From positions 33,230,768 to 33,294,767 of the forward strand of contig CM060183.1 of NCBI GenBank assembly GCA_030549335.1: a stretch of DNA of 64,000 nucleotides, given 5' to 3'. Shown in pieces: positions 1-12,386 of this stretch. The notes under the pieces were generated by a model that did no database searches, was not told the DNA's origin, and was given only the letters and a program-made list of their open reading frames with translations. The position numbers were made by a program, and so were the translations under genes. Source of the DNA: Pontederia crassipes. Its lineage: Eukaryota; Streptophyta; Magnoliopsida; Commelinales; Pontederiaceae. Within the stretch, counting starts at the first letter, position 1; each line of letters starts with the position of its first letter.

Positions 1-1261
1 TATTCTACAAAACATCAATTTTCTTATTTCACTAAAATAAAAGAATAGCAGTATATTCATGAGTTTCATATTTTACCATTTCTTTTATGTTTTTATATTT
101 TACCAAATATAATATAATATTATTATTTTTATCATAATTATAATAAATGTAAAGTATTTATAATAAAATATCTTTATTATAAAATATAATATATTTAAAA
201 GTTATTCCTTTTACATCAAACAAATAGAAGAATAAAAATATAACAAAAATATTATGTTCTTCCTCTAAATTTATTAAGATTGTTGTTCTAATTAATTTCT
301 CTGCAAGCCATTTATGGGTCATTATCTTATTGGTAAATATGAGCGGGATTTGACGTGATAGTATTCAAACGAGCATTGCATGCAAAAAATAAGAAACTCA
401 CATGCCTGATAGAGACGTATGACATGCAGGATGTAAAATTCCAGGGTTCCTTTGGATCTAGTGTTAATCGTCGAAGGATTTTTTTTTTGTTGCGTTTGGT
501 ACAGAAATAGTGAGAGAATTTTTGTTCTCGAGAATTAATTGATGTGATAGAAAAATTTAAATTATCGTTTGGATGGAAAAGTGTAATGATAGAAATTTAA
601 AATGTTCATTTGATAAATAAATTTTAGTAGGTATTTGAATAAAAAGTAAGAATTAAGAATATAATTTATTATTTTATTATTATATTATTATTTATTTGGA
701 TAAGTTTTAGTAGATATTTGAATAATTATTATATTATTATTTATTTGATTAAATATTTTAAATATTTTAAATATTATAATTTTAAATATTATAGTAAATC
801 TAAATATCCAAATATAATATAATTTTATTATTAAAATAATTGAACATTTTTATTATAAAATTTTTAGAATTATTATAACGTAAACTTTTAATTAATTACA
901 TTTAAATATTTATTTAATAAGATGACTAATTGTATTAATAAATAACTAAATTATATATACTTATATTACATAATAATTAAAAAATGGATGAAAAAAAGAA
1001 AGGTCAAAGGTCAAAAGTTGCGGCTGTCCAGACGTGAAGAAAAAAAATAGAAAAAAAGTTCTTGCCCGAAAGCAAGAACATTTGGCCAGAACTTTTCGTA
1101 AAATGTTTTGGCCAAAATCACGTGATGGCGTAAGATGTTTCGAAATATTTCACGATGTTCTCGCGAAATGTTTCCAACCAAATGCGCCTTTTGTGAACAG
1201 GCACTGCATTGGGGGACCAATTAATGAATGATATATAGATGAGGTGTACCTCTCCTCCTTT

Positions 1262-1306
<45 letters not shown>

Positions 1307-1518
1307 GTATATTGATATTAATATTCACATGTTAATATAACTCATGTAAAGCATCAGAATGAACCTACACCTACTCCATGATTGGCCTACCCATTTATGA
1401 TCTCCATCTCTTGATAAATAATGCATCAGCTTTTTTGGATGGAAGAGAATAAACTAAGCAACAATGTAATAATGATTTCTTTTGCGTTTGCATTATAAAA
1501 TATAAAGAGAGGCTCATA

Positions 1519-1573
<55 letters not shown>

Positions 1574-2274
1574 AAAAACAAAAACAAATATAAAGTCTCA
1601 ATTAATCCATCTATTGACTCGCCTTATGTTTAATCTTAAGGATCCTCCTAAAGTATATTTTTATTCTTTTTTCTGAGCTTTCGTTACAATAGATTATATA
1701 TATATTTTTAAGGAGATAATTAGGATAAAGGTATTCTTATTGCCCTTAGTGCCACTATGGGTGAAAAAAGTTCATCCTTTCATTTCTAACAATTGTCCCT
1801 TTGAGTTCTCTATCTTCAAAAGCCACCATTTGCAGCATTTCCTTTTTATTCTTTTCAAATTTTCTTTTAACACATTAATAACACTAGCAGGCAAAACAAA
1901 ACAAAAAAGTCATACAATTTTGTAATCATTACTACGAATTTTCTTTGTATGATTCTCAATGACATTAATCAATGTAAAAAACAAATGCAATTCAATAATG
2001 GATCTACTTACTGCTAAATTTTTAAACTTCTACTCAAATATTTTCTCATGAAGTTATTACAGGATTGTTAAAATTAACTGTCGAAACTATAATATTAATT
2101 TTTAAAACAGGATTGTTAAAATTAACTGTCAAAACTATAATATTAATTTTTTAAAAAAATTAATGCATTGACACATTTTTTTCTTGTGGAGGATTAAAGT
2201 ATAAAATTATAAAATCTTCAATTGTGTGTTTATTCCTCAAATCTAATTCTATCCGTTTGTACATCAGGATATGA
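1..2274. other. AT-rich intergenic DNA with (TA)n tracts
   Basis: No gene is supported here. The stretch is very AT-rich and holds two (TA)n microsatellites at about 1274-1305 and 1521-1570. Part of it, about 490-1190, has weakly inverted ends (left GTTGCGTTTGGTA, right end reading GGCGCATTTGGTT on the other strand) and recurring 'TTTGGATGG/CATTTGATAAA' wording typical of decayed MITEs, but I see no target duplication. The short open frames are interrupted low-complexity sequence and match nothing I recognise. Confidence 0.6.
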
Positions 2275-2287
2275 TTAGTATAACTTT

Positions 2288-2532
2288 TTTTTTTGTTGCC
2301 ACTTCCCAAGTGGCGCTTTTGGACGATAAGAGTTATGTACATTGGACATGGGTTGAAGTCTCGGCTCATCATTGAGCTCGACTATTTTAGTGTCGCTCCG
2401 AGCAACATGTCTGGCTATGACAGGTGAGGCTCACAGTGAAAATTTTTTACATTTACAAAGATTCGAACTCGAAACATTTGTTTAAGCGATGAAGAGCTAG
2501 TATCCACTACACCCCAATTTTCATTGGTATTG
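2288..2532 (-). mobile_element. tRNA-derived SINE with 13-bp target duplication
   Basis: On the minus strand the element opens near 2518 with a tRNA-like head (GGGGTGTAGTGGATAC as a box-A-like region, then GAGTTCGAATCT as a box B). It continues through a body of about 150 bp and ends in an A-rich tail, seen on the plus strand as a T run at 2285-2294. It is flanked by perfect 13-bp direct repeats TTAGTATAACTTT at 2275-2287 and 2533-2545, the expected product of LINE-assisted retroposition. SINEs are RNA polymerase III transcribed and non-coding. The family is not identified, and the exact 5' end is uncertain by about 15 bp. Confidence 0.85.
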
Positions 2533-3159
2533 TTAGTATAACTTTAGGGACGACCTATATGCACAAATTTATACGGAACTCGATTGAGTTCAAATCTGAT
2601 ATTTGCTTTGTATAAAAGTCATCTTTGTATTTTTTTTCCCTAACAGTGTCACTGTGTCCTGTACTTGTTCCGTGGTCCTTGTCACCTGTTAGGGATCTTA
2701 TTGCACATTGCACTGCTGACCGGCCAAATGTTGGCTTCGAGTATGTAACAAAGGTGGCACCAATGGCGATTTCCTCATGGAGACCCGGCCGCACACAAAA
2801 GAAGAACATGTTACAGTGACTGCATTGAAGTCCATGTGAGCTTGAAATGATTAGGTTTGACATGCCGGAATTTACACTTAATGGCTAGGCAGAATTGGTT
2901 GAGCATTGTTAATTATATATAAATGTAGTTTGATAACATCTTGTGTCAACAAATTATTTATTATTTTATAGTATACCACCGTTTATTATTTTAACTTATA
3001 TAAGATTGTAATTTGATAGATGCCAACTAAGAGAATATGAAACGTGTACTAAGAAAAAAAATTGAACCAATGCCCTATTTGTTTTCTCTGTTATGGTGGT
3101 AATTACATGTTATTTGAAGATTTCATGTAGAGTACATCAATCACTTATCTATAATTTAT

Positions 3160-3425
3160 TGCATTGAAGACTTCACAATTGAGAGATTCCCAAGTTTCAA
3201 TGATAAATAAGATCATGATCTAATATGAAGGGTCCACTGACTTAATGCAAAAATAATAACAATATATTAATAGGAAGAACAATACATGCCATTGGGAATT
3301 TATTGCGTTCATTCAAGAGTTCTATCCCAATTGAGAGATCTCAAATAATTTCAATTAATGATAAACAAAATCAGAATCCGATACAAAGGGACCTATGATT
3401 TAATGAAGGAAAGAAAAATCAAGAT
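3160..3425 (+). repeat. Imperfect local duplication
   Basis: Two related blocks lie head to tail at about 3160-3255 and 3305-3420. Both run 'ATTGAGAGAT...TTTCAAT(TA)ATGATAAA', then a purine-rich 'AAGGGTCC/AAGGGACC' segment, then 'GACTTAATG/GATTTAATG'. They look like an old tandem duplication. There is no coding potential. Confidence 0.5.
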
Positions 3426-3619
3426 CTGAGACACTCCGACAAAAAAAGTTAATTATCAACACAATTAATTTCAATAGAATAAGATAACTAGTGTCCTAGC
3501 ATACAAAAGCATATAAATATTCAAACTCGACATATACATATATTTCAATGGGAGTTCATTCAAAAGTGTAGCATGTATAATAATAGTAACTGACTTGTTG
3601 GTGTAACTGTCGATATATT

Positions 3620-3790
3620 AAAATATGAATGTAAGTTTTTTTGGTAGTCAGTCATCGGTATTTGAGAAGCGACGTTGATTGTTCAATTCGTACGACACTG
3701 TAGAGCGCACTGACTACATGTTAAAAGATTGACATACTATCAAATTCAACTAATCTGATAAAATCGTCCAGAATCATATACTTTGTTAAT
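3620..3790 (+). repeat. Dispersed repeat, inverted copy at 11650-11830
   Basis: Read on the minus strand this block contains 'GACGATTTTATCAGATTAG TTGA', a central 'GTACGAATTGAACAATC' and a terminal 'ATACCGATGACTGACTA'. The plus strand at 11650-11830 carries the same order: GACGATTTTACTAAATTAG, then GAGTTGGACAATCGACAAC, then ATACCGACGGTTGACTA. The two are diverged copies of one unidentified repeat in opposite orientation. Confidence 0.5.
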
Positions 3791-4362
3791 AACAAATAAA
3801 AGTTAAGATAATTTTTTTCCCTTCGGTGGAGAAATTATTTACCATTCCACCCAAACTCTCAGGAGGTTATTGCAATTGAACGGTGATTTGGTGGGCGAGC
3901 AGTGTGCTGCAAATTTTACTGCAACGTCGAAACTTAATGCGCATACGACCAGCGCCATGCATCGTGCATCCTTCGTAACCTACCAATGTGACCTACTGAC
4001 CTGCTTGGATTCTTCTGGTTCCATTCAATTTCATATTATATATATATATATATATAAGGAATTTAGTTTTCTTTTTTTATATTATAACTATTGCAATAAA
4101 TTGATTCTCCACTAGTGCAACTTATTATTATGAAAAAAATTGTATATGCTAATAAGTTATCTTTCGTTTTCTTCGGTCATTGTTTATTGTCTGTTAATTG
4201 ATCCGTCTGCCTCAGATCTCGAACCACTATGTAAGAAGACCAGCGCACAGGCACAGCAAATTAAGCCACTGGGGCCATATCGCGATGCGACTGAACACAA
4301 ACTAAATAATGCCCATCACTTTGCAATGTTTCAATATTATTTTCTTATTACAAGATTGTTAA

Positions 4363-4581
4363 TAAATTAATTTATTTTTTATCACAAAATAAGTGTCTTA
4401 TAAATTTAAAGTCCCAATCGATTTATAATTTTTATCGGATGTAAAAAGAAGTATCTATATAAATTTCATAGGGATTCAAATAAAAAGTAATCTGATTTTG
4501 TAATGCTATTCTATTTTTTTCATCTAATAAAATTTTATGTCATCTTAAATTTCTCGAATTTTTTCACGACGCATGATTTCT
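4363..4581 (+). repeat. Dispersed repeat, direct copy at 7825-8042
   Basis: About 220 bp here match 7825-8042 in the same orientation. Shared landmarks in order are 'AATTTATTTTTTATCA', 'AAAATAA(G/A)TG', 'GGGATCCAAATA/GGGATTCAAATA', 'AAAAGTAAT', 'CATCTAATAAAATTTT', 'ATCTTAAATTT' and 'TCGAATTTT'. No coding potential or clear termini were found, so the element class is unknown. Confidence 0.6.
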
Positions 4582-5250
4582 GATGCATATAAAGAATACA
4601 TCGCATGAGTTTAGCGTATCACGTATAACATGCTGAGCAAATGTTTTATTTAATTAAAAGAAATATTTGTATTGTAACTTGTTCTGATCGAAGGAGACTT
4701 TTTCTAACGCATTTAGTTTATATACATACATATATATATATAGTATATTCTAATAAATTGATGGACTTATTATATAACAAAGAAGTATTTATTTTTATAA
4801 TAGGTGGATTGAATTATTATTGAGCTTAATATAAAGTAACGTAAAAGGCATGCGCATGTATGCTATGAGCAGTTGAGCACAACAAAGACATCTCATAGTT
4901 GCTATTAAATACCCATAATGAGGCCCTTTCTCGTTGAAATCCCAAAAATAGTATATTCAACGTACATTGAAGTAGATTTGAATTGTTTGCGTACGCCGTC
5001 AAAATACCATAAAGTTACATTGTACGAGTAGTTTTTATGGCTGTTTATTAATCACATCATATATATTAATATTAATATGACAGAATTACATTATGATCAA
5101 ACCTTCAAAAACAAATTAAGCACCTCATTTCTCTCAGTTCACTCCATTCGCTCACTCAGTTCTTTTCATTTTTTTAACTATACGACTGTAACTGATGAAG
5201 AACAACAATAATAAAGTTATTAGGGGGAGAGAGAGAGAGAACTACAGGAG
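4582..5250. other. AT-rich 3' flank of the ERF gene
   Basis: No gene is supported. The stretch contains a short (TA)n run near 4733-4745 and, close to the ERF stop codon, a GA run at 5226-5240. This is the 3' side of the minus-strand ERF gene, so its 3' UTR and polyadenylation site should lie here. I cannot place them. Confidence 0.4.
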
Positions 5251-5988
5251 TCATTGACGAGTAGTCGGCCACAGTGGGTGGCGCAGGAACTCGCAAGCCG
5301 GTTCCTCCTCTACACCCTCCAGCCACGGCGCCGCCGAGTACTCCCACGGCGAGTCGACCGCCTCGTGGTACACGAACTTGGGGCCGCCGGCGCACGGCTC
5401 ATCCGAGTCGAACGTCTCGTCCCCCAGCTCCGGTAGCTCGATGATCTCCCCCAACTCGTCCTCCGGCGATGCCGACGCTTCCGGCGTCCCTTGTTCCGCT
5501 GGAGCTGCGACCCCGAAGCAGGCAGAGGGGTCCATTGCGGCGGCAAGCGCTGCCGCGGCCTGGACGTCGCGGGGGGATGTTGACGCCGGCCGCGGCAGCC
5601 ATTCGGCGAGCTCCGGGAAGTTGAGGATGGATGCGGCCGCCGCCGGGCCCTTCACGCAGAGGGCGGCCGCGTCGTGGGCGCGCGCGGCCATCTCCGCCGT
5701 CTGGAACGTCCCCAGCCATATGCGCGACTTCTTCCGGGGCTCCCTGATCTCCGACACCCACTTCTTCCACGCCCGCATCCGCACGCCGCGGTACACCGGG
5801 TGCTTGCACCCCGCCCGCGACCGCTGCGGCCCTCCATTGTCAGCCGCTGCCGACGCCGACGGAGCTAGTTTTCTGCTCCTCCTAGTCGAAGAGGCCGACG
5901 AAGAGGACACAGGCGAGGATGGCGATGAAGTCGTGGGCGACGACGACATCGAGTTGGCCGTGCCGTCGTGGGACTCTGACTTTGTCAT
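5251..5988 (-). CDS. AP2/ERF transcription factor, DREB subfamily A-4 (TINY/ERF038-type)
   Basis: A single-exon gene encoding 245 residues, predicted to be a nuclear DNA-binding regulator of the DRE/CRT-binding DREB class. One AP2 domain at about residues 65-122 is visible: [19 protein letters not shown], the RIWLGTF turn and [12 protein letters not shown]. Val in WVSEI and Glu in IREP are the two residues that favour DRE over GCC-box binding. [12 protein letters not shown] and the downstream [13 protein letters not shown] motif place it in the A-4 (TINY-like) group. A Ser/Thr-rich N-terminus, a basic TRRSRK cluster and an acidic C-terminal half with EIIELPEL, likely for activation, complete it. 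The ATG at 5988 is the first in frame; the frame stays open upstream only through non-ATG codons. A Lys replaces the usual Gly in the AWGKWV motif. The gene is strikingly GC-rich compared with its surroundings, common for intronless plant ERFs. Family assignment is very secure; the orthologue is not determined. Confidence 0.95.
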   Translation of the reverse strand: MTKSESHDGTANSMSSSPTTSSPSSPVSSSSASSTRRSRKLAPSASAAADNGGPQRSRAGCKHPVYRGVRMRAWKKWVSEIREPRKKSRIWLGTFQTAEMAARAHDAAALCVKGPAAAASILNFPELAEWLPRPASTSPRDVQAAAALAAAMDPSACFGVAAPAEQGTPEASASPEDELGEIIELPELGDETFDSDEPCAGGPKFVYHEAVDSPWEYSAAPWLEGVEEEPACEFLRHPLWPTTRQ

Positions 5989-6800
5989 TCCGAATACATA
6001 TAATATCCAAGATTGCACGTACCGAATCTAGCATGAATTTTGTCCTTGGATGTGGCAGAGGTGTCGGAAAAAAAATTGGGAAAAAAAGAGAACTTAGAAG
6101 CAAAGATTAGATAACGATAGTTATGAGCATTACGCATGCAGGGCATCGATCAGTAATGGACATTTTTGCAGCTGTCTTGATTGGAGAGATCAGACAGCCC
6201 AGAAAGGAGGGGGATGGAGGAGAGCAACAGAGAGAGATATGGGGAGGGAGAGAGAAAGAGAGGAGTGATGAGGAGAAGGAGGTGAGGGAGGAGATTTATG
6301 GTGGAGGATTGTGGTCCAAAGTGTCATATTGTAATTCAGGTCTGGTTCGGGATGGAATCGTGCTAAATTAGGGTCACATTGCATTGGGAAAATCCAAGGC
6401 GTGCATGGGGACCAAACTTGACAAGCATCCGTAGCGCTCTCGCTCTCGCTCTCACTCTCACTCCTGTTTGGTCAAGGTACGATGGGGACCCTTCTCTCGC
6501 TCTCTCTCCCCTCCCTCTCTCTCTCTCTCGCGCGTCGTATCGTGTTCCATGCACATATTTGATTTTAATGCATGCTTTTTGCTTTTTTTCGCGGCCCTAC
6601 GTGTAATTATTTTATGCATGCATGGTTAACATCAAATGGTTAGATGTTCAAATTAGGTAACTTTTTTTTCACTAGGTAGAACTATGATGTTATAATTGTG
6701 CCCTTCCTTTTGTCAGTAGTAAAATACAACAACGTGAATTTTTTTTCGGGTCTAAGACTCTCAAGTAAAACGTGACGTTCGTTCATTGGTGTGCAAGCCC
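5989..6800. other. 5' flank of the ERF gene, CT/GA-rich
   Basis: This is the upstream (promoter) side of the minus-strand ERF. It is rich in GA/CT runs, including GAGAGAGA around 6225-6265 and CTCTCGCTCT at 6434-6530. GAGA-like tracts are common in plant core promoters, but no TATA box can be assigned with confidence. Open frames here are low-complexity shadows. Confidence 0.4.
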
Positions 6801-6961
<161 letters not shown>

Positions 6962-6967
6962 GAGTTG

Positions 6968-7267
6968 ATTGCTTAACTTAATTTTAAAAATAAAAAAATC
7001 TAAATACTTTAACCTACAAACTGAATTTAGCAATGACTTGCATTTTCGATCCTTGTTAATTAATTTCTTTTGCATCAAAAGTACTTGTGTCAATATTTAC
7101 GTCACAAAGTGAACGTGATAATTATTCAACATTCATAATTTCAGCATCATGAGAAACAACTCCACCTTTTGCAATTATTGGGATTACTTTTTTCACCGTC
7201 GTTTCCATGTAAAGTGCAATCTTTTTACGTGAGGGAATGCTAAATTTGATGTTCGGACAGAGGGATG

Positions 7268-7301
<34 letters not shown>

Positions 7302-8639
7302 AAAAAAAATAAGAGCAGGTTTCAATTCTTGATATTTAGCTCTGATACGATATTAATTTTGATGTTTTGATTAATTTTTTTTTAAAAAATAAATTATTAG
7401 AAAGTAATATTATTTATTTTATATTGTAGAATAACTCGTAGATCGAGGAACCGTGAAAATAAACTACACTTCGTTTTGAACTCGTTCGAACAAATATCAA
7501 TGTTTGGGAGGACGGCAAGTAAAAGGCCATCAGCTCGAACGTATTATAAGGTTGGATTAGAAGACCAACTCCATTTTTGTTTTCCCAATTTGCTTGGAAA
7601 AAGAGAAGCAATAAATATCATGCATGCACACATATATTTCCAATTTTGACGCATGCCACATTCATGTGACGAATTATTTTTTCAACCAATGTGGAGGAAA
7701 CGGCCATCTTTGATTAGTGTTAATAATACCTTAAATCATATTTTAATTGGAAATTCGTCTGACCCTAAGACACTCCGAAATAAAAGGTTTTCTCGCACTA
7801 CAGCGGTGTCGTTGATAGGTGATTTGAAATTAATTTATTTTTTATCATAAAATAAATGCTCTAATTTTGAGAGATTAATTTTGAATCTTTAGTATGTAAT
7901 TCCTATCGTTTATAGAAGAGAGTGTATGTATAAACTCACTAGGGATCCAAATAGAAAGTAATAATTCTCTTTTGTTTCTTCCATCTAATAAAATTTTGTA
8001 TCATCTTAAATTTTTCGAATTTTCTTATGGTGCATAATTTCTCTCGTGGAGACAATCATAACAATTAATTTATTAATCAGTACGAATTAAAAAGTTTCCT
8101 AACGATTCTAAAGTTTTGTTTGACTCTTCAATTATGGAGGATTAGTTTATTAGTATGAAGTTAAATATCCCTTAATGATTCTAAACTTCTGTTTGACTTT
8201 TTAATGGCGGAGGAATCAGTTAGAGTGAAAAAAAAATAAAGGTTTGGTGACATTGAAGACAATGAGTATTTATAATATTTGGGTATGATCGTTGGGTTAA
8301 TTTAATTTATTCTGTATTTGGATATACATTCTAATGAATAAATTATGAAAAATCATATTAGGAAAATATGTTTATTATTCATAAATATATTTTTATTTTA
8401 TTTTATTCGATCGAGAAGAACTAAATGGTATAATGAATATAGTTATTTTTAATTCCTCGATTTTCACTAATTTGATGGATTTTGTTTTAAATTATATCAT
8501 GAATTTAGAACCACCAACTTGATATTACTTAAAATTTCAAAAAATTATATCCAAACAAGACTAGACTTTCTAAACACCACCGACTATAATTAAATCTAAC
8601 TCTCATTCATATTAAACTATTCATTCAAACAAAACTTAG
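6968..8639. other. AT-rich intergenic DNA
   Basis: No gene is supported. The stretch contains a (TA)n run at about 7270-7299 and, at 7825-8042, the second copy of the repeat seen at 4363-4581. The rest is AT-rich with short open frames of no recognisable family. Confidence 0.5.
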
Positions 8640-8945
8640 TCGCCGTTTTGATTGGGGTTTAGGAGTTGGATTAAGTAGATATTTATCGGAATAGAGCCAA
8701 ATGAGAAATATATTAGGATTAATAATAGACAACGCATGCAGAGTCCACGATAAATGTTTAATCTTGTTGGACGATTATTTTTTAGTTTTTGTATTCTTCA
8801 ATTTTCGTGAAATACATAAAATCGACTGTGGGCACATATAATCCACTCGTGCTCGTGGATTAGAAAACCCTGCTACTGAATTAAATGTTTGACATCCAAA
8901 CGACATCTTAATGCTTTATTAAGGTCTTCATCCAAACAAAGCCTA
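8640..8945 (+). mobile_element. MITE fragment, Harbinger-like family of 10680-11625
   Basis: The segment shares ordered wording with 11205-11440: 'GATTAAGTAGAT/GATTAAATAGAT', 'ATTAGGATTAAT', 'GACAACGC(A/G)TGCA', 'CACGAT' and 'TGTTTAATC(T/C)TGT'. It ends in '...CATCCAAACGACATC', resembling the 'GACATTCAAACGGG' end of that family. It is a diverged copy with no clear target duplication. Confidence 0.5.
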
Positions 8946-9294
8946 ATGTTTGAATTTGAGACAAGTTCAATTGGTTAGCGAGTTGAAGAATTTGACAATT
9001 TGTTTGGTAGAAAACACCAAAAAGTTCGTTCTTCCACCCAAATTAAACAATTGCAATATTCTCCTAATCCCTTTTCTTCCTCTCTATAGATAAAAGTATC
9101 CGTACACTGTAAATCTTATAATTAAGTTGCCTAGTCAAATTTAATCATTTCTTTATATATAAACATTATATAGTGTATATATATATAGCTCCACAGTCTA
9201 TCTCGAGCCATGTCTAGTATGTGTTTTAGGGACGTTATGGGAAACACCAAAAAGTGCTTCTCACCTAATTAAACAAATCCAATTGCCCTCCTTA

Positions 9295-9331
<37 letters not shown>

Positions 9332-10677
9332 GCATGCAGTGCTTGTAGCTGCCAATACATATATTTAGATTGATTAGGTGGTGGAAAGGGAGACAATTTT
9401 AATGCGAGGTCAATTAAGACAAGGGAGACGGCAGATATATCATATATGATATACATGCACGCATGTGTCAAAGGTCTAAGAGGGTTCTCAATCCCCTTCC
9501 TATATGCTATGTAATAATTATATATTGCACTAGGGCAGTTCTATCCGAATAGTTGTCTAACTCTAACGTACTATATATATCAATTAGCAACTATATACGT
9601 ACTAATACCCATTCCCCCACAGATGATGTACCTAACTTTAAACTACTTGGCTCTCTTCTCACTATGTAAGGCACCGAAAAGCCAGATTCACACACATATA
9701 AATTGACGTCGTTGTTGTTAAAAAGCGAAGCATCTCATTCATGCATGGCAAATAGTTCTATGATTTTATATATCCGTGAAAACATATGTACGAGGCCTCG
9801 CTGCTCGCGAAGTCTCATTAGTTTTACAATGATTGATTCATTCATATAATTGGAAGTTTGTTTAGTTCAATCAGGGAGTGAATTGATTAAAGATTTCGAA
9901 TTACAAGGAATACATATTGCAACAAAAAAATTCAAAATAATATTTTATTTCTCACATTATAGAACTAATTTAAATTTTTTTATGAAAAACATAACCGACG
10001 ATCCAATTCGCACGATGTTAATAATTATACGTATTGTTCGTAAGTTGAAGGTCGACCTATCGAACTCAATTAAAACGTATGAAGAATTTGAGCTCGAAAT
10101 TTTGTTATTATTATTTACGTCTACTAATATTTGACACCACAAATAAAAAATGAATCTCCCGTACTGTCTCCTGCGTGCAATTATTATTTATTTTGGTCGT
10201 CCTAAGTTTTCAACAGCTCGGGTGGAATAGAAGTTTCAATAAATGCATCATGTCCGCAGGGCGCAGGGGATATGATCTCATATCATATCATGGTTGATGG
10301 GATGGGTCGAGGAATGCATCTAAACCTTTGTGCACCACACGATGTTTGGGTTCCATGAAATCACTGGCCACAGCTGGAACCTTTGGATGGCACATTGGGC
10401 CAAAACTTAGATTTGTAATTAATTCCTTGATCGATCAAACTCTCCATCTGCATGCCGCATTTGGTACGCACATGCCCTCGACCCAGTAGAGCCGTTGCCT
10501 TGTTCCAAGGGCAAGTGTTTTTTTATATCTAACTCTTTTATAGGATACACTCTTTTAAGTACTGTTTGGTTGTCAAATAGGTAACCTAAAAAAAGAGAGT
10601 TGAGTAACTAGTGAGGTTGAATGGATTATAACGAATTATCTTTATTCCAAGAAAAAATGACGAATACACTAATCTCT
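8946..10677. other. Intergenic DNA without recognisable genes
   Basis: A (CT)n microsatellite lies at about 9297-9328. The stretch 8990-9300 contains two copies of a short 'AAACACCAAAAAGT' phrase (9012 and 9242). Open frames around 9850-10140 are AT-rich and unsupported on either strand. I see no tRNA or conserved protein domain. Confidence 0.5.
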
Positions 10678-10679
10678 AA

Positions 10680-11625
10680 GGGCCCATTTGGATGCTCAAA
10701 AGATAATCCCCAACAAGAATTTTTAAATCCACGAGGAGGAGCGGATTACAATAATCCTTGGCCGACTTTTGGTATTCCACCTATTTTGAAGAATATTATA
10801 ACCCTGAAAACAAACGTCCGACAAGATTAAACATCCATCGTGAACCGTGCGACGCTTGTCTCCTCTTAATCCTAATCCACCTCACGTTTGGTGATATTCT
10901 AATGTTTAAGATGTTATTCCATCTGTTAACCCACAACGAAACAACGCCTAAGATGACGTTTGGTTGTAGGTTAATGGATGAATTACGTAGATATTCCGTG
11001 GATTATAACCAAATGCAACGTTTATTCTACAAATTGTACAAAGGGTAAAGCTGTCATTTTTAAAAAGTTAATCTCATGAATAATAAAAAAATGAGAGTTA
11101 ACGTATTCTTTATATTAGGTGGAATAGAAGTAATCCGGCGCAGACTTAAAAATTTGATTAATCTACTGAATTATATGTCTTAACCCCATGCAAACTTAGA
11201 TGATGTTCGGTTGTGGGTGATCTCTTGGATTAAATAGATAATTTATGGAATATAACTAAATACGAGATGGATTAGGATTAATGGGAGACAACGCGTGCAC
11301 GACCCACGATGTATGTTTAATCCTGTCGAACACTTATTTTTAGGGTTATAATATTCTTCAGGATTATTGTAATATGCTCCTTTTCGTGAATTTGAAAATC
11401 TTTGTCGAGGATTATCTTTTGGACATTCAAACGGGCCTTAACTCCCAACCAAATGGGACCTAAAACATGGGCCCGATAGGATTAAACATCTATCGTAAAC
11501 TGTGTGGTTCTTGTCTTGCGTTTGTCTCCTCTTAATTCTAATCCACCTCGCTTTTGGCAATATTTCGACGATTAAAACTATATTCCAGCTGTTAAGCCAC
11601 AATCAAACAACACCTTAAGGTTAGA
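10680..11625. mobile_element. Cluster of Harbinger-like MITE arms in alternating orientation
   Basis: The left end reads GGGCCCATTTGGATG followed by CAAAAGATAATCC. Near 11433 the right end, read in reverse, is AGGCCCGTTTGAATG with CAAAAGATAATCC. The flanks are TAA on both sides (before 10680 and after 11433), as expected for PIF/Harbinger insertions. Inside are further inverted copies of the same arm: 'GATTAAACATC(C/T)ATCGT...CTTAAT(C/T)CTAATCCACCTC' at about 10826-10885 and again at 11478-11548, and its complement at 11258-11320. A head-to-head junction lies near 10945-10950. No transposase is encoded, so the cluster is non-autonomous. Confidence 0.65.
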
Positions 11626-12204
11626 AAATTTGAGCTTTATGTATCACAGACACATGATTTACGACGATTTTACTAAATTAGTTGAGTTCGATGGCGGACC
11701 GATTTTTCAATGTGTGATCGGTGTGATCAGTAACATCGCGTGAGTTGGACAATCGACAACATTTTCTAGATACCGACGGTTGACTATAAAAAAAACTCTT
11801 TTAAGGTACATTCATTTTTTTTATTTATTTCACATCGTGATCAAATTAATCACCTAAGTACCTCACAATGAAAACCTCCATGTTAGAATTCTTTTTATGA
11901 GAAAAATTATGCACCTACGAATGGTACTAAGAATTCAAAGTGACGCAGATGAAAATAAAAAATAATTATAAATTAAATTATTATTATTTCTTAAGGACCT
12001 CATAAGGCGAGGGTTGCGAGGGCGTCTTTTTATTTTTCAAATGAGTTTTCAATTAAGAATAATATTTTAGACATTATTAATGCTTCAAAAAAGTATCATT
12101 AATCTGCAGATGAATTGACATGCACTTAAAAGCTCTATAACGTTCCCGCTTAAACTAATCAAACATTAGTAATACTATGGATATATTATTCATCATCAAA
12201 CAAT

Positions 12205-12386
12205 CTTTTTTGTAACAACTTATCAGTATCCAGAACTAATAACACACTAATATGGTATCAGAGTGAAAATGGAAAAGATTTAAAGCCCTAGCCAACGTGA
12301 CGGCTCCAAGGATCGATTTCGAGATTACTAACATTCATTGAATCACTTGAGACGCAATCCGCTATCACTGCGCCAACCCTGGTTGG
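12205..12386 (-). mobile_element. tRNA-derived SINE with 16-bp target duplication
   Basis: On the minus strand a tRNA-like head (GGTTGGCGCAGTGATAGCGG, box A) is followed about 50 bp later by AAATCGATCC (a decayed box B), a short body, and an A-rich tail (T run at 12206-12211 on the plus strand). Perfect 16-bp direct repeats TTCATCATCAAACAAT at 12189-12204 and 12387-12402 bound it. It is 182 bp long and belongs to a different family from the SINE at 2288. It carries a TGGTATCAGAG-like string on the plus strand that could be mistaken for an LTR primer-binding site. Confidence 0.88.

Noticed and set aside
5989-6018. N-terminal extension of the ERF (upstream of the ATG at 5988)
   Set aside because: The frame is open but contains no ATG; family members start close to a Ser-rich segment as here.
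5378-6031. 217-codon plus-strand open frame opposite the ERF gene
   Set aside because: It is the antisense shadow of a GC-rich coding region. The minus strand carries an unmistakable AP2 domain.
12251-12262. TGGTATCAGAG string taken as an LTR primer-binding site
   Set aside because: It lies inside the SINE bounded by the 16-bp duplication, and no LTR precedes it.
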